Shown here: in pieces, positions 44,236-53,600 of the stretch
Position numbering within the stretch: the first letter of the stretch is position 1
How the letters are laid out: every line of letters starts with the position of its first letter
From: Chondrinema litorale
Lineage (GTDB): Bacteria > Bacteroidota > Bacteroidia > Cytophagales > Flammeovirgaceae
Assembly (NCBI RefSeq): GCF_026250525.1
Contig: NZ_CP111043.1
Span: forward strand, 4,415,001 to 4,479,000
Reading direction: 5' to 3'
DNA: 64,000 nt
Notes under the pieces: model-generated
Seen by the model: the letters and a program-made list of their open reading frames with translations, nothing else
Databases searched by the model: none
What the model was told of the DNA's origin: nothing
Program-made: the position numbers and the translations under genes

Positions 44236-44883
44236 ATGAAAAAAATCAAAGCAGTAATATTCGATTTGGATGGCACCATTGCGAATACATTACCACTGGC
44301 TGTTAAGGCATTTAGAAAAGCCATTGAGCCATTAATCAACCGCTATGTGACAGACGAAGAAATTTATGCGACCTTTGGCCCCACTGAAGAAGGTACGATC
44401 AAAGCCTTAATTCCTGATCATTACGATGAAGGTGTAGAAGGTTACTTGTCTAATTATGAATCTTTACACTCAACCTGTCCAGAACCATTCGAAGGTATTA
44501 CAGAACTGCTCAATTATTTAAAAGAGCATGATATTAAAACAGCTATGGTTACTGGAAAAGGCAGACGTAGCGCAGATATTTCTCTGGAATACTTTAAGCT
44601 AACTCCATTTTTTGAAATACTAGAAACTGGTTCTGTAGAAGGACCTATTAAACCCAAAGGTATTAGAAATGTGCTAGAGGCTTTTCCAGAAATCGCAAAA
44701 GATGAAATAATTTATGTGGGCGATGCTCCAAGTGATATTACTGCTTGTAAAGAAGTAGGAATACCTATAGTAGCAGCTGCTTGGGCAGAAACTGTTGAAC
44801 CAGATAAATTAATTCCTTTAAAACCAGACTACATCTATTACAAGGTAAGTGATTTTGTAGAATGGTTAAAGGCTAATATTTAA
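44236..44883 (+). CDS. HAD-family phosphatase (phosphoglycolate-phosphatase-like)
   Basis: A 215-residue haloacid-dehalogenase-superfamily hydrolase with a helical C1 cap. Motif I is VIFDLDGTIANT (nucleophile Asp10), motif II lies in TAMVTGKGRRS, motif III is the Lys in GPIKPKG, and motif IV is YVGDAPSDITACKEVG. These are intact, so it should be an active phosphomonoesterase. The substrate could be phosphoglycolate, pyrophosphate or a sugar phosphate; this cannot be decided by sequence alone. It stands alone after the fold-back element. Confidence 0.88.
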   Translation: MKKIKAVIFDLDGTIANTLPLAVKAFRKAIEPLINRYVTDEEIYATFGPTEEGTIKALIPDHYDEGVEGYLSNYESLHSTCPEPFEGITELLNYLKEHDIKTAMVTGKGRRSADISLEYFKLTPFFEILETGSVEGPIKPKGIRNVLEAFPEIAKDEIIYVGDAPSDITACKEVGIPIVAAAWAETVEPDKLIPLKPDYIYYKVSDFVEWLKANI

Positions 44884-45009
44884 TAGAGAACACACAGTAT
44901 TTAAGCTGTTTTTTGATTTAATAAGCCAGTTGAATTTACTATCTTTAGTATACTGAGGAAGCAAACTTCAGCATAACTCAGCATCAATAAATAACTTCAA
45001 AAAGTGAAT

Positions 45010-45543
45010 ATGAGAAAGATAGTATATTACGTAGCCTGTTCTTTAGATGGGTATATTTCAGGTTTAGATGATGATATAAGTGGATTTGTGGGAGAAGGCA
45101 ATGGCGTTGAAAAATACCTGAAAGATCTCGCCGATTACGACATAGTAATTATGGGAAAGAAAACCTATGAGTTTGGTTATAAATACGGACTTAAACCCGG
45201 TCAACTGGCTTATCCTCACATGAGCCATTATATTTTTTCAAACTCCCTCAAATTTGAAAGTAAAGACCCTAAACTCCATTTACGAGATGTCGACATCAAC
45301 GAAATTAAAAAACTGAAGGAAGAATCTGGATCAGATATTTATCTATGCGGTGGTGGTGTATTTGCTGGTTGGCTTCTAAAACATAAGCAAATCGATTTGC
45401 TTAAAATCAAACTCAATCCATTTATACTCGGCAATGGAGTAAGGCTATTTGGCAATTCAGATAGAACAGTGCAATTAGATTTACTCGATACTGCGGAGTA
45501 TGAAAAAGGTTTGCAGATAATGACTTATCAGATAAAGTATTAA
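45010..45543 (+). CDS. dihydrofolate-reductase-fold family protein (RibD C-terminal type)
   Basis: A 177-residue protein beginning MRKIVYYVACSLDGYISG at ATG 45010; an in-frame GTG at 45004 is two codons earlier. The family phrases are VACSLDGYISG, DIVIMGKKTYEFG, DIYLCGGGVFAGWLL and LNPFILGNGVRLF, a pattern of the RibD_C/YwjB-type reductases. It binds NADPH in a DHFR fold; the true substrate is generally unknown. It is not the folA partner of thyA, which is 16 kb away and of another subgroup. It is probably monocistronic. Confidence 0.88.
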   Translation: MRKIVYYVACSLDGYISGLDDDISGFVGEGNGVEKYLKDLADYDIVIMGKKTYEFGYKYGLKPGQLAYPHMSHYIFSNSLKFESKDPKLHLRDVDINEIKKLKEESGSDIYLCGGGVFAGWLLKHKQIDLLKIKLNPFILGNGVRLFGNSDRTVQLDLLDTAEYEKGLQIMTYQIKY

Positions 45544-45579
45544 TATCTATTCATCGGCTTGTCTAAAAGCTATAGTTGG

Positions 45580-45616
45580 TTTACTTTAAACTAAATATTT
45601 AACCAGTTAAAGTAAA
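45580..45616 (+). repeat. 10-bp inverted repeat just before the adenylate-kinase-like gene
   Basis: TTTACTTTAA (45580-45589) and TTAAAGTAAA (45607-45616) are perfect complements across 17 bases that include the palindrome AAATATTT. The repeat ends ten bases before the ATG at 45627, where it could mask the ribosome site or be an operator. It has no T-tract, so it is not a typical terminator. Confidence 0.5.
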
Positions 45617-45626
45617 TTATAAAAAA

Positions 45627-46190
45627 ATGGAAATATTAATTATAACAGGACCTCCATACTCTGGAAAAGGAACACAATGCGACATATTAAAAGAGCAGCT
45701 TGATTTCACCCATATTTCTACAGGAGATAGATGCAGAAGTGAAAAGCAAAATAAAACTGAAATTGGTAAAATTATGTCGGCTTATGAGGAAAAAGGAGAC
45801 TTAGTTCCTGATTCAATCATGAAAGATCTTTTTAGTCAGATTTTAGATGAAAATAAAGATAAGAATGGAATTATTCTCGATGGTTATCCTAGAACGAAAT
45901 CTCAAGTTGATGATCTTATTGATTTGACAAATGCTAAGAACTTGCAAATTGGTAAGGTCTTAAATATAGAAGTTCCAAAAGAAGAACTGCTAAAAAGGGC
46001 AAAGAAAAGAGCTGAAACTTCAACCAGAAAAGATGATAAGGATGCTAGTATCCATTTAAAAAGAATCGATGTTTTTGAAAGTTCAACTAAACCTGCTGTT
46101 GAGTATATGAAAACTAAGTTAAAAGTAGATTCTTTTAATGGCTTAGGTTCTGTGGATGATATAACTGATAGAATTAAATCCTGTTTGTGA
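45627..46190 (+). CDS. adenylate kinase-like nucleoside monophosphate kinase
   Basis: A 187-residue P-loop kinase of short-lid type. The P-loop reads GPPYSGKGT (8-16), where the family usually has GPPGSGKGT. NMP-binding marks are HISTGDRCRSE and GIILDGYPRTKSQVDDL, and the lid region keeps the DD/RID pattern of RKDDKDASIHLKRIDVF. It would transfer phosphate between ATP and a nucleoside monophosphate. It looks like a divergent paralogue rather than the housekeeping adk, so substrate preference may differ. A 10-bp inverted repeat lies directly upstream. Confidence 0.82.
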   Translation: MEILIITGPPYSGKGTQCDILKEQLDFTHISTGDRCRSEKQNKTEIGKIMSAYEEKGDLVPDSIMKDLFSQILDENKDKNGIILDGYPRTKSQVDDLIDLTNAKNLQIGKVLNIEVPKEELLKRAKKRAETSTRKDDKDASIHLKRIDVFESSTKPAVEYMKTKLKVDSFNGLGSVDDITDRIKSCL

Positions 46191-46251
46191 GACTTAACTC
46201 ATCATTACTAACTACACTTTAAGATGCTTTAACCCATAATACATTCATACC

Positions 46252-48018
46252 ATGAAAACACTTTTTTACCTGTTTCTAGCCAGTATGGTTATTTTTAGTT
46301 GTAGTGATAAAAGTGCCGAAAATACGAAAGAAGAAACGGCTAGTACAAAGTTGGATAAAAAGCCCGGTTGGTGGAAAGAAGGTGTTATTTATCAAATCTA
46401 TCCACGGAGTTTTAAAGATACGGATGGTGATGGAATTGGCGATTTGAAAGGCATTATCCAAAAGCTAGATTATATAAAAAGTTTGGGTGTAGACATGGTT
46501 TGGCTCAATCCGATTTACAGCTCACCAAATGCAGATAATGGCTACGATATTAGCGATTATAGAAACATTATGGATGAGTTTGGTACTATGGAAGATTTCG
46601 ATATTATGCTAAAAGGCATGCATGATAGAGGAATTAAATTTGTGATGGATGTAGTGGTTAATCACAGTAGCGACCAACACGAGTGGTTCAAGCAATCGCG
46701 AAGTTCCAGAGATAATCCATACCGCGATTATTACCATTGGTGGCCTGCCGAAAGAGGTAAACCCAATTACCGATATAGTTTGTTCGATGCAAAAGGCGAG
46801 GCTTGGAAATACGATTCGCTCACAAATGCCTATTATCTCCATTACTTCTCGCAGCAACAGCCAGATTTAAATTGGGAGAATCCTAAAGTTAGGCAAGAAG
46901 TGTATGATGTTATGAAATTCTGGGCAGACAAAGGAGTTGATGGATTCCGTCTCGATGCATTTCAATATGTGGCAAAAGATACTACTTTTCCGGCTTTGCC
47001 AGAAGGGTATGAGAAAGAGGTGATCAAATACTATGGAATGGGTCCAAATCTGCACGATTATTTGCGAGAAATGAATGAGGATGTATTGAGTAAATATGAA
47101 GTATTTGCGGTTTCAGAAGGAGCGGGAAGTACTTTTGAAGATGCACACTCACTAGTAGATGCAGACCGAAAAGAATTGCAAATGGTTTATCATTTTGAAG
47201 GGATGGACGTGGGTAATAGCTTAGATAGATACAAACTTGCCGAGTTTAAAAAAGTCTACTCCAAATGGGATTCTGCCTTCTCAGAAAAAGGTTGGCTTTC
47301 TATTTTTCTGGCAAATCACGATGTGGCAAGAATGGTTTCTAAGTTTGGTAACGATAGTCCCGAATACCGAGCAGCTTCATCAAAAATGCTCAATACTTTT
47401 ATTCTAAGCATGCGCGGTACGCCTTATTGTTATTATGGAGATGAGTTGGGCATGACCAATATCGATTTTGAAAAAATTGAGCAATATCAAGACATTGCAG
47501 CACAGAATAGTTTCATAAAAGCAAAGTCTGAAGGTGCTGATATGGAAGCATTTATGGAGACTTTAAACTTTCTTTCAAGAGATAATGGCCGAACTCCCAT
47601 GCAGTGGGATGCCACCGAAAATGCAGGCTTTACTGCAGGAACTCCCTGGCTACCAGTTAATAATAATTATCAGGAGATTAATGTTACCGCCCAAGATAAA
47701 GACCCGAATAGCTGTTTAAACTATTTTAGAAAAATGGTGGCATTTCGTAAAAACAATCCGATTTTGGTCTATGGTGACTACGAATTAGAACTTCCTGATG
47801 ATGAACAGATATTTGCTTACACCAGAACACAAGACGATAAAAAACTCTTGATTTTACTTAACTTTTCAACAGAACAAGCTACCACCAATATTTCAGAAAG
47901 GTTTAATCTAAAGCAAGAGCCAGTTATCAATAACTATCCATCTGTGAGTATGGAAGATACAAGTCTTGTGTTAGAACCCTATCAAGCATTAATTTTCGAA
48001 GTTGAAAAGAGTTTATGA
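46252..48018 (+). CDS. GH13 family alpha-glucosidase/alpha-amylase lipoprotein
   Basis: A 588-residue glycoside hydrolase anchored as a lipoprotein (signal ending VIFSC, cysteine near 17). The (beta/alpha)8 barrel begins WWKEGVIYQIYPRSFKD. Conserved region I is DVVVNH, region II GFRLDAF with nucleophile Asp235, region III VSEGAGS with acid/base Glu289, and region IV FLANHD with Asp357. The insertion and the sequence YYGDELGMTN plus GRTPMQWD are typical of oligo-1,6-glucosidase or alpha-glucosidase subfamilies. It should cleave alpha-1,4 or alpha-1,6 glucosides at the cell surface or in the periplasm. No sus-type genes are adjacent. Confidence 0.92.
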   Translation: MKTLFYLFLASMVIFSCSDKSAENTKEETASTKLDKKPGWWKEGVIYQIYPRSFKDTDGDGIGDLKGIIQKLDYIKSLGVDMVWLNPIYSSPNADNGYDISDYRNIMDEFGTMEDFDIMLKGMHDRGIKFVMDVVVNHSSDQHEWFKQSRSSRDNPYRDYYHWWPAERGKPNYRYSLFDAKGEAWKYDSLTNAYYLHYFSQQQPDLNWENPKVRQEVYDVMKFWADKGVDGFRLDAFQYVAKDTTFPALPEGYEKEVIKYYGMGPNLHDYLREMNEDVLSKYEVFAVSEGAGSTFEDAHSLVDADRKELQMVYHFEGMDVGNSLDRYKLAEFKKVYSKWDSAFSEKGWLSIFLANHDVARMVSKFGNDSPEYRAASSKMLNTFILSMRGTPYCYYGDELGMTNIDFEKIEQYQDIAAQNSFIKAKSEGADMEAFMETLNFLSRDNGRTPMQWDATENAGFTAGTPWLPVNNNYQEINVTAQDKDPNSCLNYFRKMVAFRKNNPILVYGDYELELPDDEQIFAYTRTQDDKKLLILLNFSTEQATTNISERFNLKQEPVINNYPSVSMEDTSLVLEPYQALIFEVEKSL

Positions 48019-48219
48019 GATTTTTAAACTAGCCTAATCATTTTAATTTAAAGTAGTCTACTTATTTATCTCCTTGATTTTTAATAAAGAGAGGATAGAA
48101 ATATATTTTCTGATAATTTTTCGCACTTCACCACCACACCGTAAATACCTTACGTTCTGCGCTACTTTCTTTGACGAAAAACGAATAAACGACATTCTTT
48201 TCCACTTTAATAACCAGTT

Positions 48220-48987
48220 ATGAAACAAACTAGCCATACAGGATTTTGGGACAATTCAGATTATGCACTAAAAAATTATGTGTGTGAACCGCTAACAATG
48301 GAATTACTCATGTCTGTAGAAGATGAACTGGGGTATAAATTGCCACAGTTTTACATCGAGATGATGAAAAACCAGAATGGAGGTTTGCCTGTAAATACCT
48401 GTTTTCCAACAGAATCTTCAAACTCTTGGGCTGGTGATCACGTGGCTATTACTGGCATTTTCGGAATAGGTAGAGACAAGCCTTATTCTTTATGTGGAAA
48501 TGGTGGAAGCCAGTTTATGATTGAAGAGTGGGGTTATCCTGAAATTGGAATTTGTATTTGCGATTGCCCATCGGCTGGCCACGATATGATTATGCTCGAT
48601 TATAGAAAGTGTGGTAAAGATGGCGAGCCTCAGGTTGTTCATGTAGATCAGGAAGGAGACTATAGAATCACTTTTGTAGCAGAAACCTTTGAAGAGTTTG
48701 TGAGAGGTCTGGTAAATTGGGAGGTTTTTGATACCTCAGAAGCAGATTTGAAAAATAAACTCCATGCTATCGAAACCGGCAGATACTCTGATAGATTACA
48801 AGATTTACTAACAAAAGAAGGTGCATTTGGTGAGCAAATGAGCAATCAGTTGCGTAAGCTTCTTATCGAACTAACAACACAAAAAGGATATTTTGCACTG
48901 CATGCAGATGCACTTTCTTATCTGGTTTACGATGTGCAATTTTATTTATTTGCTAAGCATCAGATAGTTAAAACTGGAGAACAATAG
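48220..48987 (+). CDS. SMI1/KNR4 (SUKH) family protein, truncated by an in-frame TAG
   Basis: A 255-residue product, with the SUKH domain at about 20-165. Family marks are VEDELGYKLPQFYIEMMKNQNGG, GIFGIGRDKP and VAETFEEFVRGLVNWEVF. In polymorphic-toxin loci such domains serve as immunity proteins, but solitary ones have other or unknown roles. A helical extension follows to the TAG at 48985-48987. The same frame then continues for 64 sense codons to TAA at 49180-49182, so the ancestral protein was probably 320 residues. The SUKH domain itself is intact. A recent nonsense mutation, programmed readthrough or a sequencing error could explain the TAG. Confidence 0.8.
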   Translation: MKQTSHTGFWDNSDYALKNYVCEPLTMELLMSVEDELGYKLPQFYIEMMKNQNGGLPVNTCFPTESSNSWAGDHVAITGIFGIGRDKPYSLCGNGGSQFMIEEWGYPEIGICICDCPSAGHDMIMLDYRKCGKDGEPQVVHVDQEGDYRITFVAETFEEFVRGLVNWEVFDTSEADLKNKLHAIETGRYSDRLQDLLTKEGAFGEQMSNQLRKLLIELTTQKGYFALHADALSYLVYDVQFYLFAKHQIVKTGEQ

Positions 48988-49182
48988 CTCAAAGAATATC
49001 CGCGATTGATTGCGCTAGGTAATAATGATATTAATACAGGAGGTTATGCTCCGGGCTTTGTAGAAGACTGGCTGAACAAGCGAATAGAAGAAAATAAGAT
49101 TCAGTCAGATACTTCTATAGGTTTACATTTTACTCCTGAGTTTGAAAAACAAATACTCAGCGAATTAGCCAAGTATCAATAA
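48988..49182 (+). pseudogene. in-frame continuation of the SUKH gene after TAG
   Basis: Directly after the TAG the frame reads LKEYPRLIALGNNDINTGGY and goes on for 64 codons to TAA at 49180. Composition and codon use look like real protein (PGFVEDWLNKRIEE, TPEFEKQILSELAKYQ), and there is no start codon with a ribosome site of its own. This is the lost C-terminal part of the SUKH gene, or a readthrough tail. A CAG-to-TAG change would be enough to create the stop. Confidence 0.7.
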
Positions 49183-49289
49183 TCACAAACTATTCATATA
49201 TCCTATACTCATTATAGAGAAGATAAATTTGCTGAAGCTATTTTAAAAAATCCTTTAAATTGAGATTTTTAAGCAAAATTGATGAGCAA

Positions 49290-49664
49290 ATGAAAAAAGA
49301 ACAATGTCCAATTTGTTACAGTGAGTTAGAAACAAAAACTTGTGCACCATGTGATGACTGCGGGCTTTTTGATGTAGAAATCGAACATTTTCACCAAAAG
49401 ATTCATACTTATACTATATACAACATATACAAAGATTTAAAGCTGCAATTGTGTAATTTATGTTATATGGAATTTGGTTCTTATTCAAATGAATATTTGG
49501 GCTTTAAAAAAGAGAAACGACTTAATTTAATTGATTTTGAGGTAGTAAAACAAATACATAATCCTCAATTAGAAATAGATAAATTTTGCCCTGATTGTTA
49601 TCACAGGTTGAAGTTCTTGAAATTTATAATAGAATTGAGAGAGCTTGCTGATAAAGAAGACTAA
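49290..49664 (+). CDS. cysteine-rich hypothetical protein (possible zinc-binding)
   Basis: About 124 residues from ATG 49290 (MKKEQCPICYSELETKTCAP); an in-frame TTG at 49260 would add ten. Cysteines occur in pairs: CPIC, CAPCDDC, LCNLC and CPDC, with His in EHFH, spaced like two zinc ribbons. No signal peptide, so the protein should stay in the cytoplasm. The family was not recognised. In this patch, next to a SUKH protein, it could be part of a toxin-immunity or regulatory group, but nothing proves it. A terminator-like hairpin follows. Confidence 0.6.
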   Translation: MKKEQCPICYSELETKTCAPCDDCGLFDVEIEHFHQKIHTYTIYNIYKDLKLQLCNLCYMEFGSYSNEYLGFKKEKRLNLIDFEVVKQIHNPQLEIDKFCPDCYHRLKFLKFIIELRELADKED

Positions 49665-49693
49665 CTACCCATAGTATTTCCTAGAAATATTTG

Positions 49694-49732
49694 CACTAAA
49701 AACCTCATTTTTAGGCAATATTTAGTGTTTTT
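49694..49732 (+). terminator. terminator-like hairpin after the cysteine-rich gene
   Basis: CACTAAA (49694-49700) pairs with TTTAGTG (49721-49727), with an inner CCT/AGG pair, and runs into five T. It lies 30 bases after the stop at 49664. Confidence 0.5.
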
Positions 49733-49748
49733 ACACCTATTTAATAAG

Positions 49749-50183
49749 ATGAAATATTATCTCTATATCATATTAATTTCAATAGCAGCCTGTAACTCAA
49801 ACAATATTGAGAAAGAAAACCTAGATATGGAATCTGTTATTTTGGATACTATATCTTCAAGTCAGTTGAAGGCAAATGTAGAGTTAATGAGTGAAGACAC
49901 ATTTTTTTACACTAATAGACTACATAAGCAGATCGCAGAGAATAGTAATCTTGATATGTTCAAAATTAATTTAGAAGATAAATTAGATATTGTAGGATTG
50001 GTTGTAGACGAAATACAGTATAAGCAAGGAGAAAATGTAAATTCTTTTTTAAGGAAAAACATATCAGGTTTAGATACTATAGATTTTAATTGGATTAAAA
50101 GTATCGAAGTATCAACTGATCTGAGAGGTGATGATACAAAAATATTTCTATTTAATAATGGTAAGCTGATAGAAGTAAAATGA
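49749..50183 (+). CDS. small lipoprotein, unknown function
   Basis: The ATG at 49749 begins MKYYLYIILISIAACNSNN, a lipoprotein signal with cysteine at residue 15; an upstream in-frame TTG at 49725 adds eight residues and would spoil it. The mature part is about 130 residues, acidic, with ELMSEDTFFYTNRLHKQIAE and DFNWIKSIEVSTDLRGDDTKIFLFNNG. Not recognised. The next gene starts 25 bases after its stop, so it may be the first gene of the unit that ends with the DUF4132 gene, although it is exported and its neighbours appear cytoplasmic. Confidence 0.65.
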   Translation: MKYYLYIILISIAACNSNNIEKENLDMESVILDTISSSQLKANVELMSEDTFFYTNRLHKQIAENSNLDMFKINLEDKLDIVGLVVDEIQYKQGENVNSFLRKNISGLDTIDFNWIKSIEVSTDLRGDDTKIFLFNNGKLIEVK

Positions 50184-50208
50184 TGCCAGTATTCTGAGTA
50201 TTTATATT

Positions 50209-50643
50209 ATGAAAATTGAAATATCAACAGGTAAAACTAGCAAAACATATCTGAAGCATTTTTCCCAGTTTGTTTTTCCTTCGGTAGTGGAGTTGATCTA
50301 TGCATTATTCCACCATAATCAGCTAGAAGCTACCGAAACAAACGAGGTAATTTATTCTCTTATCAAAAGTCTGGGTTACAATTCTGTCTACGATATTCCT
50401 GCCAAGGAATTAAGCATGTTAGAAGATTACTACTATCAATTAAAAGAGATTGAAGAGGCTGGGTTTGACTCCGAACAACTGCTATACTTATTGCTAGCCA
50501 ATCTCAAAAATGGTAACCTCATTATGCTGGTCGATCAACAAGTTCAATTCGATTTTAATAAAAAAATCAAGATAACTGATCAATCGGTAATCTCATTCAT
50601 AGACAATAATATCATACAATCAATAGAATTCAACACACTTTAA
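50209..50643 (+). CDS. hypothetical protein, tightly linked to DUF4132 gene
   Basis: A 144-residue, mainly helical protein with no signal or membrane segment (FSQFVFPSVVELIYALFHHN, ELSMLEDYYYQLKEIEEAG). Not recognised. Its stop is only two bases from the ATG of the DUF4132 gene, so the two are surely cotranscribed and probably translationally coupled, which suggests a physical or regulatory partnership. Whether this pair is conserved in other genomes would tell if it is a true two-component system. Confidence 0.65.
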   Translation: MKIEISTGKTSKTYLKHFSQFVFPSVVELIYALFHHNQLEATETNEVIYSLIKSLGYNSVYDIPAKELSMLEDYYYQLKEIEEAGFDSEQLLYLLLANLKNGNLIMLVDQQVQFDFNKKIKITDQSVISFIDNNIIQSIEFNTL

Positions 50644-50645
50644 TT

Positions 50646-53600
50646 ATGGGCTTATTTGATAGACTTTTCAGCAAGAAAAACTCTGGTGATACACAAACCG
50701 AAAATGTGAAGTCGCTAGAAACAGAAATGCTAGATTTATTACTAGATTGGTTTGCAGCTGCTGGTGTTTCGCAAGATCAATTTCAAGAATCTTTTTACGA
50801 ACCAGTAATGGAAATTTTTTTAGCAAAAGATTCATTTAAATGGCATTTAGAGAACGAAACTGAAAAGACTAAGCAGAAATTATACATTACACTTGCGGGG
50901 CTTTACCTTGCCAATAAAACCGTTGATAACCGATATTTAAAGCAGTTTCTAGAGATATTTTTAGATAGAAATTTTAATTCTTATCTCGTTACAGATTTTG
51001 TAAAAGGATATAATTCTGAATCATTATTTAATGAGCATCCAGAAGTTAAAAACATATTTATTGTAGGTTCTAATTTGTTTCAGCTTTGCCATGCAATACA
51101 TGTAAAAGCAGATGTTAATTTCAGTTATATAAGTGGGTCTACTAACTTTTTGGGGGCACAAAAATATGTAGCTAATAATCAGATTTTCGAAAAGGTTTTC
51201 AAATACGTTTGTGCGCAAAAGTTCGATGAGAAAGTCTTCTTTTTGCTAGAAGTAGCCAATCATCAATCTTACAGAAGAAGGCAGGCTGATGAAACACCTA
51301 TCAACTATTACGAAAAAGAGATTGAGAATGCCCTGTTTGAAGCTGTAGAAGAAATTAATGCAGACAATAAATTTAAGTTGAACTATGAGATTTTGCTGGA
51401 TTATCAGCAGACTTTGCTATCTGTCGAAAAAACTGAGCTTTGGAAAAACACAGACTATAAAAAGAGAAAATATTTAAAGCTTAAAGATTTCGAAGATGTT
51501 CAAAGTTTCATTAAAAAACATCAGAAACAAGCGGCTGAAGTGATTGAAAATTTATGCTACATTTTCAATTTTAAATATGTAACTAGCGATTTGTACAAGC
51601 TCTATGCAGAGGTTTTCAATCAACTTATAAAAGCAACTGAAATTAGTGCTAATCACTTATATAAGTTGATTAGTGCAAGTTACAAGACTTCGAATTATGT
51701 GTTTGTAATGGAAAATTTGATTACTCCTTTATTCGAACCAATTAGCAAAAAGACATTTTACGAGCATCCAGTAGTAAGTGCTTATGAGTATTTTATTTAT
51801 CAGCATGCCAACAATTCGGGTTACGAAAAAGGGATGGAATTGCTCAAAGCAGTTTGTAATTCTATTGAAAATGAAGAAGAGCGCGAGTTTACCAAAATGA
51901 AATACAACTTGGCGATTTCAACTACAAATGTGTATTTCGATAGAAATCCATTTTACCTCAATCTGGATAAAAAAGCCCAACAAACCAAAGTAATTCAGTC
52001 GATTATAGATCAACTCAATATGATCTTGCCAACGGCACTAAAATCAATTAAAAATGTAAATTATTATGGCTACGATAATGATTACTTTTTTACCATAAAG
52101 ATAGATGGTGAAGACAAGAAAATCAATTTTGATGTAGTAGGGGATATCAATGCCGTATTAGCTGAGAAAAAGACTGGTTATAGAATGCTACCGATACCAG
52201 TAATCTCTTATCAGAATGATAAAACAACTAAGCAATATAGAGTCTCATTAGCATTTTTTAATTATACACAATTAGAGCTACTCAAAAATTATGTAGATGT
52301 TAATTTTAGTGAGTTCGAAGAAAAAAGTATTTACCAAGAAACTGAGTTCGTCAATAAGAATGCTCCAGCATTATACAAACTAAAACCTTTGAAACCCCAA
52401 TTGGTAAATGATGCATCTGTAGCGAATAAGTTTACTACAGATACAAACTGGTCTTGGTTTAGAGATACATACACTTCCACATTAAGCAGCAGCGACAAAT
52501 GGGATGAACTGATGGCTGTAATTATTGAATGTTCAGGCACAAAAAAGCCCAACAAAAAATGGTTTGCAGAACTCCAAAATGAGATTGAGAAGTTTGGAAA
52601 GGAGCAGTATTTTAAAGAGTTGTCTGTAATTATGCCTTCGTCTTTAAAAGAAGATTTCTGGTTTTTTGATAACTACACCACTGCGCTAAAAGGGATTATC
52701 TGGTCTTGTACATACAAAATGAGTGATACCGCCGCAGCCATTGTGAGTAATATTGTAAAGGCTGCTTATACCAAAATTCCAGGTATTGGACCAAGGTCGG
52801 CAAGCATGGGTAATTTGGGATTATTAGCTTTAGCAACTAGTGGAGACGATCGCGCTTTTGGTATGCTCAATATGCTGAGAAATAAAACTAAGTACCAGCG
52901 ATTTGTAAAAGCTATAGATAAACACTTAGAGATTTTTACGGCTCATTCTGATACTGATTCGGAGTTATTGGCTGATAAATCTATACCTAAAATGGGTTTT
53001 GAGCATAATACGAAAACTATTTCAGTGGCTGAATACCAAGTGGTTTTTAAGTTGGAAAAACAGAAATTGACTAAAGTTTGGTTGGATGAAAAAGGCAAAG
53101 AAACCAAAACAACACCAACAGATTTTAAAGAAAACCATGCAAAATTACTAAAAGAAGTAACAGAGGAGTTTAAGCAGATAAATGCCATTTTTAAAGATGC
53201 CAAACTAAGAATAGAGACTTATTGGAAATACAACAGAACTTGGACTGGCAAAGACTGGCTCGAATATATCTATACGCATCCATTTATGAACCAGTGGATA
53301 CAAGGTTTAATCTGGACAAATGAAACTTCGAAAGAAGATTTTATTATCAGAGAAAATGAGTTGGTAAAACTAGATGGAGAGATTGCTAAAATTGAAGAAA
53401 CCGACCAGATTTCACTTTGGCACCCAGTAACTGCGAGTGAAGAGAATATAACAGCATGGCAAAACAAAGTTTGGAAAGATAAAATTGAGCAACCAGTTAG
53501 ACAGGCATATCGCGAGCATTACCCTTTCTCTAAAACGGAATCTCAGATGACAGCCTCACCAAGGTTTGCCCATCACTTTTTGGAGGTGAGAAAACTGATG

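Noticed and set aside
44884..45009. TATCTTTA near 44949 as promoter of the DHFR-like gene
   Set aside because: It lacks the final G of TAnnTTTG and has no -33 partner; too weak to list.
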